From Telopea speciosissima (lineage: Eukaryota; Streptophyta; Magnoliopsida; Proteales; Proteaceae): a stretch of DNA of 64,000 nt. Under the pieces are notes generated by a model. It did not search any database, was not told where the DNA came from, and was given only the letters and a program-made list of their open reading frames with translations. Shown here piece after piece: positions 1-9,460 of this stretch; position 1 is the stretch's first letter, and each line of letters starts with the position of its first letter. The stretch is from the NCBI RefSeq assembly GCF_018873765.1, contig NC_057925.1, positions 11,915,568 through 11,979,567 of the forward strand, in the 5' to 3' direction. The position numbers and the translations under genes were made by a program.

Positions 1-220
1 CCGATTAGCTTTCGGATGGATTCGGATAGTGCTAAACGGATACGGACATGGATACAGATCCGATATTTTATCCGTGTACATGTTAATATAACTTTTCAGA
101 TAGCTATAGCCTATCCGTATCCGTATCCGTTTAGCTTTCGGACGGATTCGGATAGTGCTAAACGAATACGGACACGAATACGAAAACGGATTTCGGCTAT
201 TCATTTACATCCCTAGATAA
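1..220. repeat. Dispersed repeat fragment, GGATTCGGATAG-rich
   Basis: The motif GGATTCGGATAGTGCTAAACG occurs twice (near 17 and 144), with degenerate GGATACGGA / TCCGTATCCG words in both orientations. It looks like a terminal or subterminal part of a transposable element cut by the window edge. The short open frame across it simply follows the repeat. Family not determined. Confidence 0.5.
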
Positions 221-431
221 GGGTAGCAGTGTAATTTTATTTCTGATGTTTTAATATAAGGGTAAAATAGTTTTTTCCAAACTAAAACTAACAATAGACT
301 AACACCGTCAACAAGAGGGGGTCTAGGTGTAATTGGGAAAAAAACAAGGGTGGAAGGTGTAATTAGGCCATAGTATATGGGAGGGGCATATAATTCTCCC
401 TTGATTTTATAATATCTAATCTAGGGAGTAG
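221..431. repeat. Relic of a TIR-element end
   Basis: The stretch near 285-345 (AATAGACTAACACCGTCAAC followed by a GGGGGTCTAGGTGTAATT-like segment) resembles the inner edge of the right terminus of the TIR element at 48955-50446. The opposite terminus was not found, so this is a solo or broken end. Confidence 0.35.
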
Positions 432-592
432 GATGGAAATTTATCCGCCCAAGTGCACCACACTTAGAAATCCAACCGTCCACCCAACACTTGAGAGGAT
501 AAAAAGATGTCACTGCCCATGTTTTTACAGTTGGATTCCCAAATGTGGTGCACTACGCACTTGAGAGGATGAAAATCTGAGCAGGATTCCTG
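432..592. mobile_element. Fold-back MITE
   Basis: Imperfect inverted repeats. The left arm reads ATCC..CAAGTGCACCACACTTAGAAATCCAAC. The right arm, reverse-complemented, reads ATCCTCTCAAGTGC..GTGCACCACATTTGGGAATCCAAC. About 160 bp, no coding capacity. Target duplication not resolved. Confidence 0.6.
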
Positions 593-884
593 ATTTGGTA
601 GATGCAGGAAAAAATCTCATTAACACCATATGGATAATAGGATGGGGTTAAATTTTATGGACATGTAGATTACATGGTCCCTTGTTCAATTCCAATGTCA
701 AGTTTAAACCTAACCTAAGTAAGCCACATGGTAAAATTACGAAAAAAAAACCAAAAGAAGTAAAACCCAAAGATTGAAAAGAAGGTGCACGGAAATACAT
801 GGGAGGGCATGACAATACATGAGAAGGCATATTGTTTGCGCTCCTAAAAATATTGAGATGTCTAGACCTTAAGGACTCCTTTAC
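593..884. other. Intergenic, nothing recognised
   Basis: AT-rich sequence with an A9 run near 739. No coding frame with family character, no RNA gene and no inverted repeat seen. Confidence 0.4.
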
Positions 885-1180
885 TTGAGGCTTGCCTGGT
901 CAAGTTGGGATGGAGATTGTTAGATAATACTCTAAGTCCTTGGTCGTCTATTCTTAAGGCCATATATTTTTCTCATCTCTCTTTACAAGACAACTCCGTA
1001 CTTCAATTCAAAAAGGGGTCTTAGACTTGAAATAATATCATTAGTATTTTACCTGAGTTAAGGAAAACGGTTTATATTTGTGTAGGGGACGGATCTTACA
1101 CAAGAAAATGGGATGATCATTCGATTCCTAGTCTTAATAATTTGAGGTTGCCCTCAACTGTGAATATAGCTAATGGAAAA
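885..1180 (+). pseudogene. Degenerate L1-type LINE ORF2 fragment (C-terminal)
   Basis: Reading forward from about 889 gives residues typical of the region between the reverse transcriptase and the zf-RVT domain of plant L1 LINEs: KLGWRLL, then PWSSILKAIYF, then VGDGSYTRKWDD. Two in-frame stops lie where Trp codons are expected (TAG and TGA, near 1022-1030). No start and no flanking LINE domains, so this is a relic of roughly 100 codons. The assignment comes from motif recognition, not from a search. Confidence 0.6.
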
Positions 1181-2059
1181 ACACATAAGAATGGTAAGGA
1201 TTTTTACCTCTCAGGAAGAAACTCATAAAACGGAATTGAATGCAATTTGCTCATAGTTACAAACCCCGCGAACCACGCAAGTCTGATCTACGTACGTACA
1301 TGTTAGGTTTCTCCAATGGAGAGATCACACTACAAATCCTAGGGAGATGATGGATTTCCTAGAGAAACACAACACTAGCAGAGAGAGAGAGAGAGAGAGA
1401 GACGACTATTCATGATCTCATATCAGCCTTCTCCCCAACAACCTATAAATAGAAGTAGGGGATGACCAAAGTGGCTGCCCATGTCATCCCCCTGTTGGGC
1501 GATCTTGTTACATCTCCTACTCGCCCCCACAGGACTCATCAACTCAATCGTTCATGTAAGCCTCTCTCTCGTACATGTATCTTTTCATATGATAAATGGG
1601 ATATGTGACCTAATGAGATAAAACAAGGTAGGAGTATTGCTATATCAAGCTTCCATCTAATCAACATAGGTCATCACTTATAAACAATCTTGAAATACCT
1701 CTAACGATCCAATTATATAAGATGTAGCAGTCTCAATCCCTTATGATGAGTAGTGCTAACTCCAAATATGTAATGCACACATGACTATATCAAAAACGAA
1801 TACAAGAAGTCGCCGAGCAATAAGTCACAAAACAAAACTATATCATCGAATGGTTTTCCTTGAGCCCCTTCATGTCAAACTGAGATCATGGCTAAAATAG
1901 GCTTAAAATCATCAGATAAGTATTCATCACCTCGATCCGATGTAAAGCATTTGGTACATTTACTCAATTGGTTCTCAACCTCGACATTTGGAAGTTGGAA
2001 CTCTTTGGAATTTATAATTTTATCTTTCCCATTCTTTCCTTTCCTTTTTTATTGTTTAA
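1181..2059. other. Intergenic, with a (GA)n run and a TATAAATAG box
   Basis: A (GA)n microsatellite at about 1379-1402 is followed by CCTATAAATAGAAG near 1442. That has the form of a plant TATA box and could be an LTR promoter remnant, but no paired LTR or gene was found downstream. The rest is unremarkable. Confidence 0.35.
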
Positions 2060-2064
2060 CCCTA

Positions 2065-2658
2065 TGATGAACCAAATTACTATTGACTAGTGAAAGGATG
2101 ACATGTGAAAAACATCAGATTTGAGGCCGACTCGAGCTGATCATCCATCCAGCTCATCATACCTATCAAATGTTGGGCTGACCCGATCTGACCTGAGCCG
2201 ACCTTCAGATCATCCATCTAGCTCATTACAACTATCAGATTCTAGGCCGACCCGATGCCAGACCGACCCGAGCCGACAATCAAGATAAGGACAGAATCAC
2301 TTCACCCACATCATGCATCTTGCATGACCCAAGGTCATGCCTTTCATATGACTCTCTGTGACAGGTGTCCGCACCAGAAGACCTCCACCTATATAAATGG
2401 GAGACCAAAACAACGGTCTAGCACCGATGAAAGGCTTACACCGATCTATCATCCAAACTCTATAAATAGCAACTCCAAGCCCAGGTAAGGGGGGACTTGA
2501 CTTCTCATTTTCTCTACTTGAGATTATCTGTTGCAAGAGGTCTGACTTAGACATCGGAGCTATTCCGTCGGCCTAGGTCGGCACTCCTTAGCCTCTTATG
2601 TTCTTCTGTGCAGGTCACCTCGGCCACATGAGAGTTCGGGTCAAATCTTGCCGCAACA
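2065..2658 (+). repeat. 5' LTR
   Basis: 594 bp, TG...CA ends. It aligns to the 3' LTR with scattered substitutions and a small indel near 2250/4440, where the 3' copy has an extra GATGCCTTGCCGATCC-type segment. Confidence 0.88.
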
Positions 2659-2754
2659 GATTGGCGCCGTCTGTGGGAAATCGTATCAGAAAAGCTATGG
2701 AGACGATCCGTCATGTCAGTAGTATAGCAATAAGAAACTTTTAGAAGAACCAAC

Positions 2755-3965
2755 CCGACCTACAGGTCGACAAGGAAGACCTCAACTCTGAGGTGAGAAG
2801 AACCGACCTACAGGTCGACAAGGAAGACCTCATCTTTGAGGTGAGAAGAACCGACCCAACCTACGGGTCGACAAGGAAGACCTCATCCGTGAGGTGTGAA
2901 GACCCGACCTCCGGGTTGGTAAAGGAAGACCTCATCTCTGAGGTGAGAAGAACCAACCCGACCTCCGGGTTGGTAAAGGAAGACCTCAACTCTGAGGTGA
3001 GAAGAACTAACCCGACCTACGGGTCGACAAGGAAGACCTCATCCGTGAGGTATTAAGACCCGACCTATGGGTCGGCAAGGAAGACCTCATCTGTGAGGTG
3101 TGAAGACCCGACCTTCGGGTTGGTAAAGGAAGACCTCATCTCTGAGGTAAGAAGAACCAACCCGACCTCCGGGTTGGTAAAGGAAGACCTCAACTCTGAG
3201 GTGAGAAGAACCGACCCAACCTACGGGTTGGCAAGGAAGACCTCATCCGTGAGGTGTGAAGACCCGACCTCCGGGTTGGTAAAGGAAGACCTCATCTCTG
3301 AGGTGAGAAGAACCAACCCGACCTACGGGTCGACAAGGAAGACCTCATCCGTGAGGTGTGAAGACCCGACCTTCGGGTTGGTAAAGGAAGACCTCATCTC
3401 TGAGGTGAGAAGAACCAACCCGACCTCCGGGTTGGTAAAGGAAGACCTCAACTCTGAGGTGAGAAGAACCGACCCGACCTACGGGTCGGCAAGGAAGACC
3501 TCAACTCTAAGGTGAGAAGAATCGACCTATGGGTCGGCAAGGAAGACCTCATCCGTAAGGTGTAAAGACCCGACCTCCGGGTTGGTAAAGGAAGACCTCA
3601 TCTCTGAGGTGAGAAGAACCGACCCGACCTATGAACCGACTTCTGGGATGGTGAAGACCTCATCCGTGAGGAGATGAAGCCGACCTCCGGGTTGCGAACA
3701 GAAGAGGCCGACCTCCGGGTTGGCAACAAACGAAGCTGACCTCCGGGTTGGGAACAGACGAGGCCGACCTACGGGTTGGTAAAGACCTCACCCTTGAGGG
3801 ATAAAAAGTCCTCAACCGTGAGGCATAAAAAGTCCTCACCCGTGAGGTATAAAAGTCCTCACCTGTGAGGCATGAAAGCCCTTACCCGTAAGGCATAAAA
3901 GCCCTCACCCGTGAGGCATAAAAGAGTCCTCATCCGTGAGGCATAAAAATTCCTCAAGTACCGAC
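2755..3965 (+). repeat. Tandem array of hairpin-forming units inside the LTR element
   Basis: About 20 units of roughly 49-54 bp (2755-3660) grade into a shorter array of about 20-25 bp units (3780-3965). Each long unit holds two small inverted repeats: CCTCA-nnn(n)-TGAGG, and CCAACCC or CCGACCC closing on GGGTTGG or GGGTCGG. The 20-25-bp units keep only the CCTCA/TGAGG stem. Long open frames in this array only reflect unit lengths near a multiple of three and are not called as genes. Confidence 0.85.
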
Positions 3966-4250
3966 CTCAGAGTCGGAAAGGTTCTCATCTAAAGGAGGAC
4001 AATACCAACTTTTGGGGTCGGGCAAAGAAGATATCAAGATCTAAATATCTACGATAAATCAAGTCAATCCAAAAACAACACACATTCGAAAGAAAGAGAG
4101 AAGTATGAGGAATATCCACAAGGCAAGCAAAGCGAAGAGAAAGTTCATAGATCATATACTTTAGAGGTCGACATCGGTAAAGTCCGACCGAGCCATGGAC
4201 TTGTGACTACTCACTCAGGGCGATCTCACCCTAAATGAGTGGGGGGCTTA

Positions 4251-4859
4251 TGATGAACCAAATTACTATCGACTAGTGAAAGGATGACATGTGAAAAACA
4301 TCAGATTTGAGGCCGACCCGAGCTGATCATCCATCCAGCTCATCATACCTATCAAATGTTGGGCTGACCCGATCTGACCTGAGCCGACCTTCAGATCATC
4401 CATCTAGCTCATTACAACTATCAGATTCTAGGCCGACCCGATGCCTTGCCGATCCGATGCCAAATCGACCCGAGCCGACAATCAAGCTAAGGACAGAATC
4501 ACTTCACCCACATCATGCATCTTGCATGACCCAAGGTCATGCTTTTCATATGACTCTCTGTGACAGGTGTCCGCACCAGAAGACCTCCACCTATACAAAT
4601 GGGAGACCAAAACAACGGTCTAGCACCGATGAAAGGCTTACACCAATCTATCATCCAAACTCTATAAATGCAACTCCAAGCCCAGGTAAGGGGGGACTTG
4701 ACTTCTCATTTTCTCTACTTGAGATTATCTATTGCAAGAGGTCTAACTTAGGCATCGGAGCTATTCCGTCGTCCCAGGCCTGCACTCCTTAGCCTCTTAT
4801 GTTCTTCTGTGCAGGTCAGCTCGACCACATGAGAATTCGGGTCAAATCTTGTCGCAACA
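4251..4859 (+). repeat. 3' LTR
   Basis: 609 bp, TG...CA ends, directly after the polypurine-like GAGTGGGGGGCTTA. Differences from the 5' LTR (for example ATATAAATG versus ATACAAATG) show the insertion is not brand new. Confidence 0.88.
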
Positions 4860-5009
4860 CCCTACAACCAAAAAAAAAAACCCTACAACATGTGGGGTCC
4901 ATAACTCTACCTTTTTCCACCCCTTTTTGTCCGTGAAACAAACATGCCTACATTTGACAGGAAAAATTGAGTAAGGGTTACCACCATTATATGATTATAC
5001 ATAGGGACA

Positions 5010-5192
5010 AGGAATGCTATCGGGTGCGGCAGCACGGTGTGTACCCGTGCTCAGGCACATCCGCACGTTAAATGATCGGTGCATCCTTGATCCTTTCCGC
5101 CTTCTCAGGATGGATGCACCGGTCATTTCACATGCGATTGTGTCTAGGCACAGGTACATGTCGCGCTACAGCATCGATTAACGTTCTTTCTC
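5010..5192. mobile_element. Fold-back MITE, GAATGCTA family
   Basis: The left half (GGAATGCTAT...AAATGATCGGTGCATCC) is an imperfect inverted copy of the right half (GGATGCACCGGTCATTT...TAACGTTCTTTCTCC). The centre has the TGACC/GGTCA words found in the related elements at 7161, 27120 and 34304. Confidence 0.6.
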
Positions 5193-5299
5193 CTTTGTAT
5201 ATTTTCGAGTCCAAGGAAAGATCCGACTCTTCTACTTCCACCTGCCCGGTACTGCCATGCACCCCAACATACAAGCGCGACGAAAAGTACCACCTTACC

Positions 5300-5425
5300 C
5301 CCACTTGGACAAGGCATTTGGGCAGGAGTAAGACGATACATTCTACCTTGCTTGTGTGTGATGCGCACATGCCAATAGGGGCAGACGGAAGTAGAGGAGC
5401 CGAATTGGTCCAGAGAATCTTCACG
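5300..5425. repeat. Dispersed repeat, second copy inverted at 31980-32083
   Basis: The words GGACAAGGCATTTGGGCAGG and GGTAAGAC near 5307 recur, reverse-complemented, in the segment inserted upstream of gene 3 (31980-32083). Repeat class unknown. Confidence 0.5.
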
Positions 5426-5559
5426 TAAAACAAAACTTGACACATAACCGTCGTATGCTCTATCCAACGAAATGGTCGGAAAGTCGACACATAGTCAATT
5501 TATTTCCAAAATAAATAAAAAAACCACAACCATGACAAGGATCTGACCATTCCGAGTTG

Positions 5560-6981
5560 TCATCCCCGATTCCATGACTCGGCAAGCTCGCCAAAAGCAG
5601 TCCCAGAGGACCCACCCTCCGCCCACGCAGACAAAGCCTTCTCCTTCATTTCTCGACAGCGTTTGCTAATCTCTCTCCCCTCCTCCGACTCAATCAGCAT
5701 TCTGACTCGCTTCTCAACCTCGGCAGCAACCACAAATCCATCCTCCTCCGCGGCCTCCATTGGCAAAGCCACCCTCATCTCCTCCACCAAAACCTCCTGA
5801 TTGAGAGGCTGCTCTGCATAGAGCGGCCATGCTACCATCGGCACCCCACCACACACAGCTTCCAAAACCGAGTTCCATCCGCAATGAGTCACGAATCCAC
5901 CCACCGATTCTCGGTTCAATACCTCCACCTGCGGCGCCCATGACTTCACCACCAGACCCCTGTCTCTGGTCCGCTCCAGAAACCCCTTAGGCATCACAGC
6001 TTCAAGATCGAAATCCATGATGGATATCGAAGACAGCCTCCTTGATTTATCCTCGATTGGTGGAGGGTTCTTCACCACCCACAAGAACCTCTGTCCACTT
6101 CTCTCAAGTCCAACAGCGATCTCTTCAATCTGCTTCACTGAAAACACGCCACGGCTGCCAAAACACAAGAACATAACGCTCCGACTCGGTTGCTTGTCAA
6201 GCCACGACAAACAATCGGCCGCACCAGATTGATCACTGGGTTTTGCAACTAATGGTCCAATACAGAAAATGGCCGGCACTTGATTCCTGACGGCCTTGAT
6301 TGCCTTTGGTTCTAGTGCCTCAATGGTATTTATTATAATTCCGCTTGATTTGAGGAGAAGCATACCCAGATCCAAGAACATATTGTAAACCTGGTTATTC
6401 CGATCGAGTAAATTTGGCCCCATTTGTGAAGCTCGAATTGGGGGCAATCCTGGGATGTGGAGAACAGTAGTATTGCCAAGCTCTCTGAAGCTCTTGTTCG
6501 TCTGGTTATGGAGGTTTGGGATGTGAAGCATCAAGGCAACAAAAGAGGCGCCAGTGGGAAAGTAGTAGTAAAGAGGGATGTTCAGCTCATTGGCGACAGG
6601 GAAGGCTGGGTTGCACATGAAATCAATCACAAGGGCAGCAATGGAAGAGGTTTCAGAGATGGTTTGGAGGGTGTGAAGAAGATTTGGGTTGTTGAGGCGA
6701 ATTGATTCGAAGAATACGACGGCTGGGTGGGGAGTGGGTGATGGTGGAAGGGAAGGAGGTTTGGGAAGAGCAGGGAAGCGATGGAAGGTTATTGAAGGTT
6801 CTGTGTGAGAGACATGATCGATGTAAGGATCAATGGCGGCGGCGCTGTTAAAGTCGCCTGAAATGAGAACTGTGAGGGAGAAACGTTGGTTGTAGTGGCG
6901 GAGGATTAGCTTGCCCAGCTCAACCATAGAGACTAGATGGCCGATGGCTGGGACTGGATAGAAAACTATAGTGTCTTTCAT
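5560..6981 (-). CDS. UGT88-like UDP-glycosyltransferase, gene 1 (divergent member)
   Basis: A 473-codon intronless family-1 glycosyltransferase, expected to move glucose from UDP-glucose to the hydroxyl of a small phenolic-type acceptor in the cytosol. The N-terminal motif VPAIGHLVSMVELGK is characteristic of the UGT88/group E lineage and carries the catalytic His15. The partner Asp is D120 in LVIDF. The 44-residue PSPG donor box spans W348 to Q391, with an intact HCGWNS (366-371). The final Gln of the box favours UDP-glucose. Start choice: an in-frame ATG lies 25 codons upstream (7054-7056), but that extension is Lys/Glu-rich and absent from genes 2-5, whereas the chosen ATG (6979-6981) aligns with theirs. 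Gene 1 is clearly more diverged than genes 2-5 and has a longer Pro-rich loop at 74-86. Its flanks do not match the duplicon of genes 2-5, so it is probably the older neighbour. Acceptor unknown. Confidence 0.95.
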   Translation of the reverse strand: MKDTIVFYPVPAIGHLVSMVELGKLILRHYNQRFSLTVLISGDFNSAAAIDPYIDHVSHTEPSITFHRFPALPKPPSLPPSPTPHPAVVFFESIRLNNPNLLHTLQTISETSSIAALVIDFMCNPAFPVANELNIPLYYYFPTGASFVALMLHIPNLHNQTNKSFRELGNTTVLHIPGLPPIRASQMGPNLLDRNNQVYNMFLDLGMLLLKSSGIIINTIEALEPKAIKAVRNQVPAIFCIGPLVAKPSDQSGAADCLSWLDKQPSRSVMFLCFGSRGVFSVKQIEEIAVGLERSGQRFLWVVKNPPPIEDKSRRLSSISIMDFDLEAVMPKGFLERTRDRGLVVKSWAPQVEVLNRESVGGFVTHCGWNSVLEAVCGGVPMVAWPLYAEQPLNQEVLVEEMRVALPMEAAEEDGFVVAAEVEKRVRMLIESEEGREISKRCREMKEKALSAWAEGGSSGTAFGELAESWNRG

Positions 6982-7160
6982 TTCCTTCACCCTCCGTTTC
7001 TCTTTCTCTTTCTCTTCGTGTATAATCAGATATCGGACTCGAAGGAAGAAAGACAATGCAAAGAAAAAGGGAAGGTGAAATGTGGGATGTCAAGTGGGAC
7101 TGATTTATTTAATGAAATTTGGTACAAAATAATGTGATACAACTTATAATGACGAAAAAA

Positions 7161-7321
7161 CCCTATCTGGGCGCGGTGCTGTTGTCCCTGCGCCAAGACA
7201 CTGGGGCAGGTGAAATGACCGTCGCATTCTCGGGAAATTATGTTTTTTCATTGGGGCACAGCGGTCATTTCACCTGCCTTTGTGTCTGACCGCAAGTTCA
7301 ATGTACCACACACGTCTTGGC
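7161..7321. mobile_element. Fold-back MITE, GAATGCTA family, just upstream of gene 1
   Basis: Imperfect inverted halves meet at the words GGCAGGTGAAATGACCG and CGGTCATTTCACCTGCC (near 7205 and 7270). It lies 180-340 bp upstream of the gene 1 start codon, so it may be part of that promoter region. Confidence 0.6.
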
Positions 7322-7329
7322 CTTCTCTT

Positions 7330-8564
7330 TCCCATTTTTTAATTAATGTCTACATTTAATATTGGTATGATACTTTGAATCCATGTAGTACATATTCTTT
7401 AAAATAGTTTAAAGAATTATTAGACTAACTAAAACATTAAATTATTCCAATAAGTTTTTAGTCTAAATTTGTAAGCGGTGGGAATTTCTTGTATTCCGCA
7501 GGTCCACATAATTATTATTGGGTTTATATTTGTCATTGGATTAGGTTTAGGTCTATTGGGAATTGGAGTTAAAATTGTGTGGGGATTGGGATTTGAGTTC
7601 CCAATATATTGTCCCTATCTGGAAAAGCCCTAGGTACAAGTAAAGGGGGATCACTTTGTGAGGTAGAGAATGGCGTAGAGAGCTTTTCAATTTTAGTAGA
7701 AAATCTTTGGTTCTCTTGGGTGGATGTAGACTTCAATGTTGAACTATGTTAAATTCTTTACGTTGTATGTGATTGTTTGGTTGATTTCTTCCTCGTAGTT
7801 GCACATTCATCCCCAACTAAAGATATTAAAACCAAGGATGAGGCAGGGTTAGGGCGTGGCAACTCAGTGTGCCTTCGAGCATAAAGTCGGATAAGATCTC
7901 GGTTATCTCGCATGGAGGGACAGATGAGAAAGATCTCGGTTGCTGCTGTGTAGAGGGAGACATGTAAAGATCTCGATTGCTCCCGCATGGAGGGGAAAAT
8001 TATTGGGGTTCCACACAAAAGGCGAAAGTAATGTTCACTCATTGGGTATGAGTAGCCCGATGTGGATATTTTCAGGTGCTTGAGTAACTGCTCCTTATTG
8101 AAGGAATTATATATGCTTATTCTATCAATGGCAGGTTAAATAGAGATTCTGATCATTGGGTAAAAGGGGAAACATATGCATTTAGATTGATCACATATCA
8201 AATTTTCAACTGAAATTCAATAAAAACCATCTCATGTTTATCCATGCATCCATATGATTTCAATAGTCCATGTATTAGCATGTAACCTTGTGTAATCCTC
8301 CACTAAACATGGATTTGGCAGTTCTGTTTTGTCATATTATAAATTTCAATTTTACTTGAATGAAGCTTTGCTTTCTCACCAAAAAAGAAAAAAAAAGAAA
8401 AAAATTCAATTTAACTAAAACTTGACGTGTGTATAAAGGATCTTTAGGTTTACAGCTCAACAAAATTTGGACTCCATCCAACATGTATGTGATACATAAA
8501 TTTAATTGAATTAAGGGCAGCTTGGTTCATCACCCAAAAAAAAAATATATATCAAAGGCACCTT
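7330..8564. other. Intergenic, with a LINE 3'-end relic near 8310-8400
   Basis: The only recognisable item is a LINE-type tail: ACTTGAATGAAGC...CTCACC followed by an A-rich tail at 8376-8406. It matches in style the tail of the insertion ending at 29200. Elsewhere no gene, RNA or structured repeat was seen. Confidence 0.4.
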
Positions 8565-9460
8565 GGTGATCAAGGCTCTAAGACATACTCGAGTTTCGAC
8601 TAGGTTTCGATCAGCCAGAAACTGAGTTCGTCTTGGTTTCGACCATATATCGGTCGAAACCTGGGACTTTCTCTAGGTTAACTCGAACCTTGGTTTCGAA
8701 GCCCAAAAGTTGTTTTTTTGCCCTGATACTTGTTGTGATGCCTATTTTTGACATTTTAAGCCCAATCCATGCATTAGTTTCACATAGAGAACACTAAAAA
8801 TATTACTTGTGGTTTTGATCCAAGTTTGACACTATATATTGTTCTTGGACATGATATCGAATATGGTTTGACCGGAACATAATTCCTTCAATATAAATGA
8901 AATTTAGGCAATCTTGAATTTGTTAGAAAACTTTGTTTTGATAGCTTTCCAACAAGTCCGATATTACTTAAATTTGACTTATATTGAAGGAGTTATGTAC
9001 CGGTCAAACTTAATTTGGTGTGCACGAATGTTATCAAAATTGCTCTGAATGAAAATATTTTTTTGGACATCAAAACAAATTAATATTTTACCGCATTTTT
9101 GGGTTTTAGCAATGTTTTACCATATTAAGATTTATAGAATTTTTAGATTTGAGAAAAACCCAGCATTAAAAAATTGAAAATTGCACCTAGCGTTGAAAAT
9201 CCAGTTCTTATTCTTGAACTGGGGGTATTTGCTTATTTATGAATAATATCTTAAGTAAATAAAATACAAATACAAAAACAATTACTTGAATGACATTAGA
9301 CATAACTAAAGTGTCTATCTTGGTTTTCGACAGTTTTTGGCATAAATACCTGTCTGTCCTAGTTTCGAATCAAGTTTCCTTAGTTTCGAAGGACATATAT
9401 GTCGAAATCACCGAAATATGGTCGAAACTAGTCAAAATTGATGGACAAAATGCATAAGAC
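8565..9460. repeat. Degenerate TIR element, TTTCGA-rich ends
   Basis: Both ends are rich in the words GGTTTCGA, TCGAAACC and GTCGAAAC (8590-8700 and 9330-9440), in partly inverted arrangement. The same words mark the ends of the element at 56804-58184. No coding frame inside. Confidence 0.45.

Larger units (their letters stand above)
2065..4859 (+). mobile_element. Non-autonomous LTR retrotransposon, complete with TSD
   Basis: Two direct LTRs (2065-2658 and 4251-4859) both start TGATGAACC and end CGCAACA, and are flanked by a perfect 5-bp target duplication CCCTA (2060-2064 and 4860-4864). A primer-binding-like sequence ATTGGCGCCGTCTGTGGGAA follows LTR1 after one base. A purine-rich tract GAGTGGGGGG lies just before LTR2. 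The interior (2659-4250, about 1.6 kb) has no gag, protease, reverse transcriptase or integrase. It is almost entirely tandem short repeats. The element is therefore a LARD/TRIM-like passenger that must borrow proteins, probably from a Ty3/gypsy element given the PBS type (inference). Confidence 0.9.

Noticed and set aside
1379-1402. (GA)n run as a regulatory GAGA element
   Set aside because: No gene next to it; similar runs at 9952 and 10846 are also isolated.
2793-3515. Long open frames with 18-residue repeats (KEDLISEV-type)
   Set aside because: They follow a 54-bp tandem DNA repeat inside a non-autonomous LTR element. No family, and unit-length changes break the frame.
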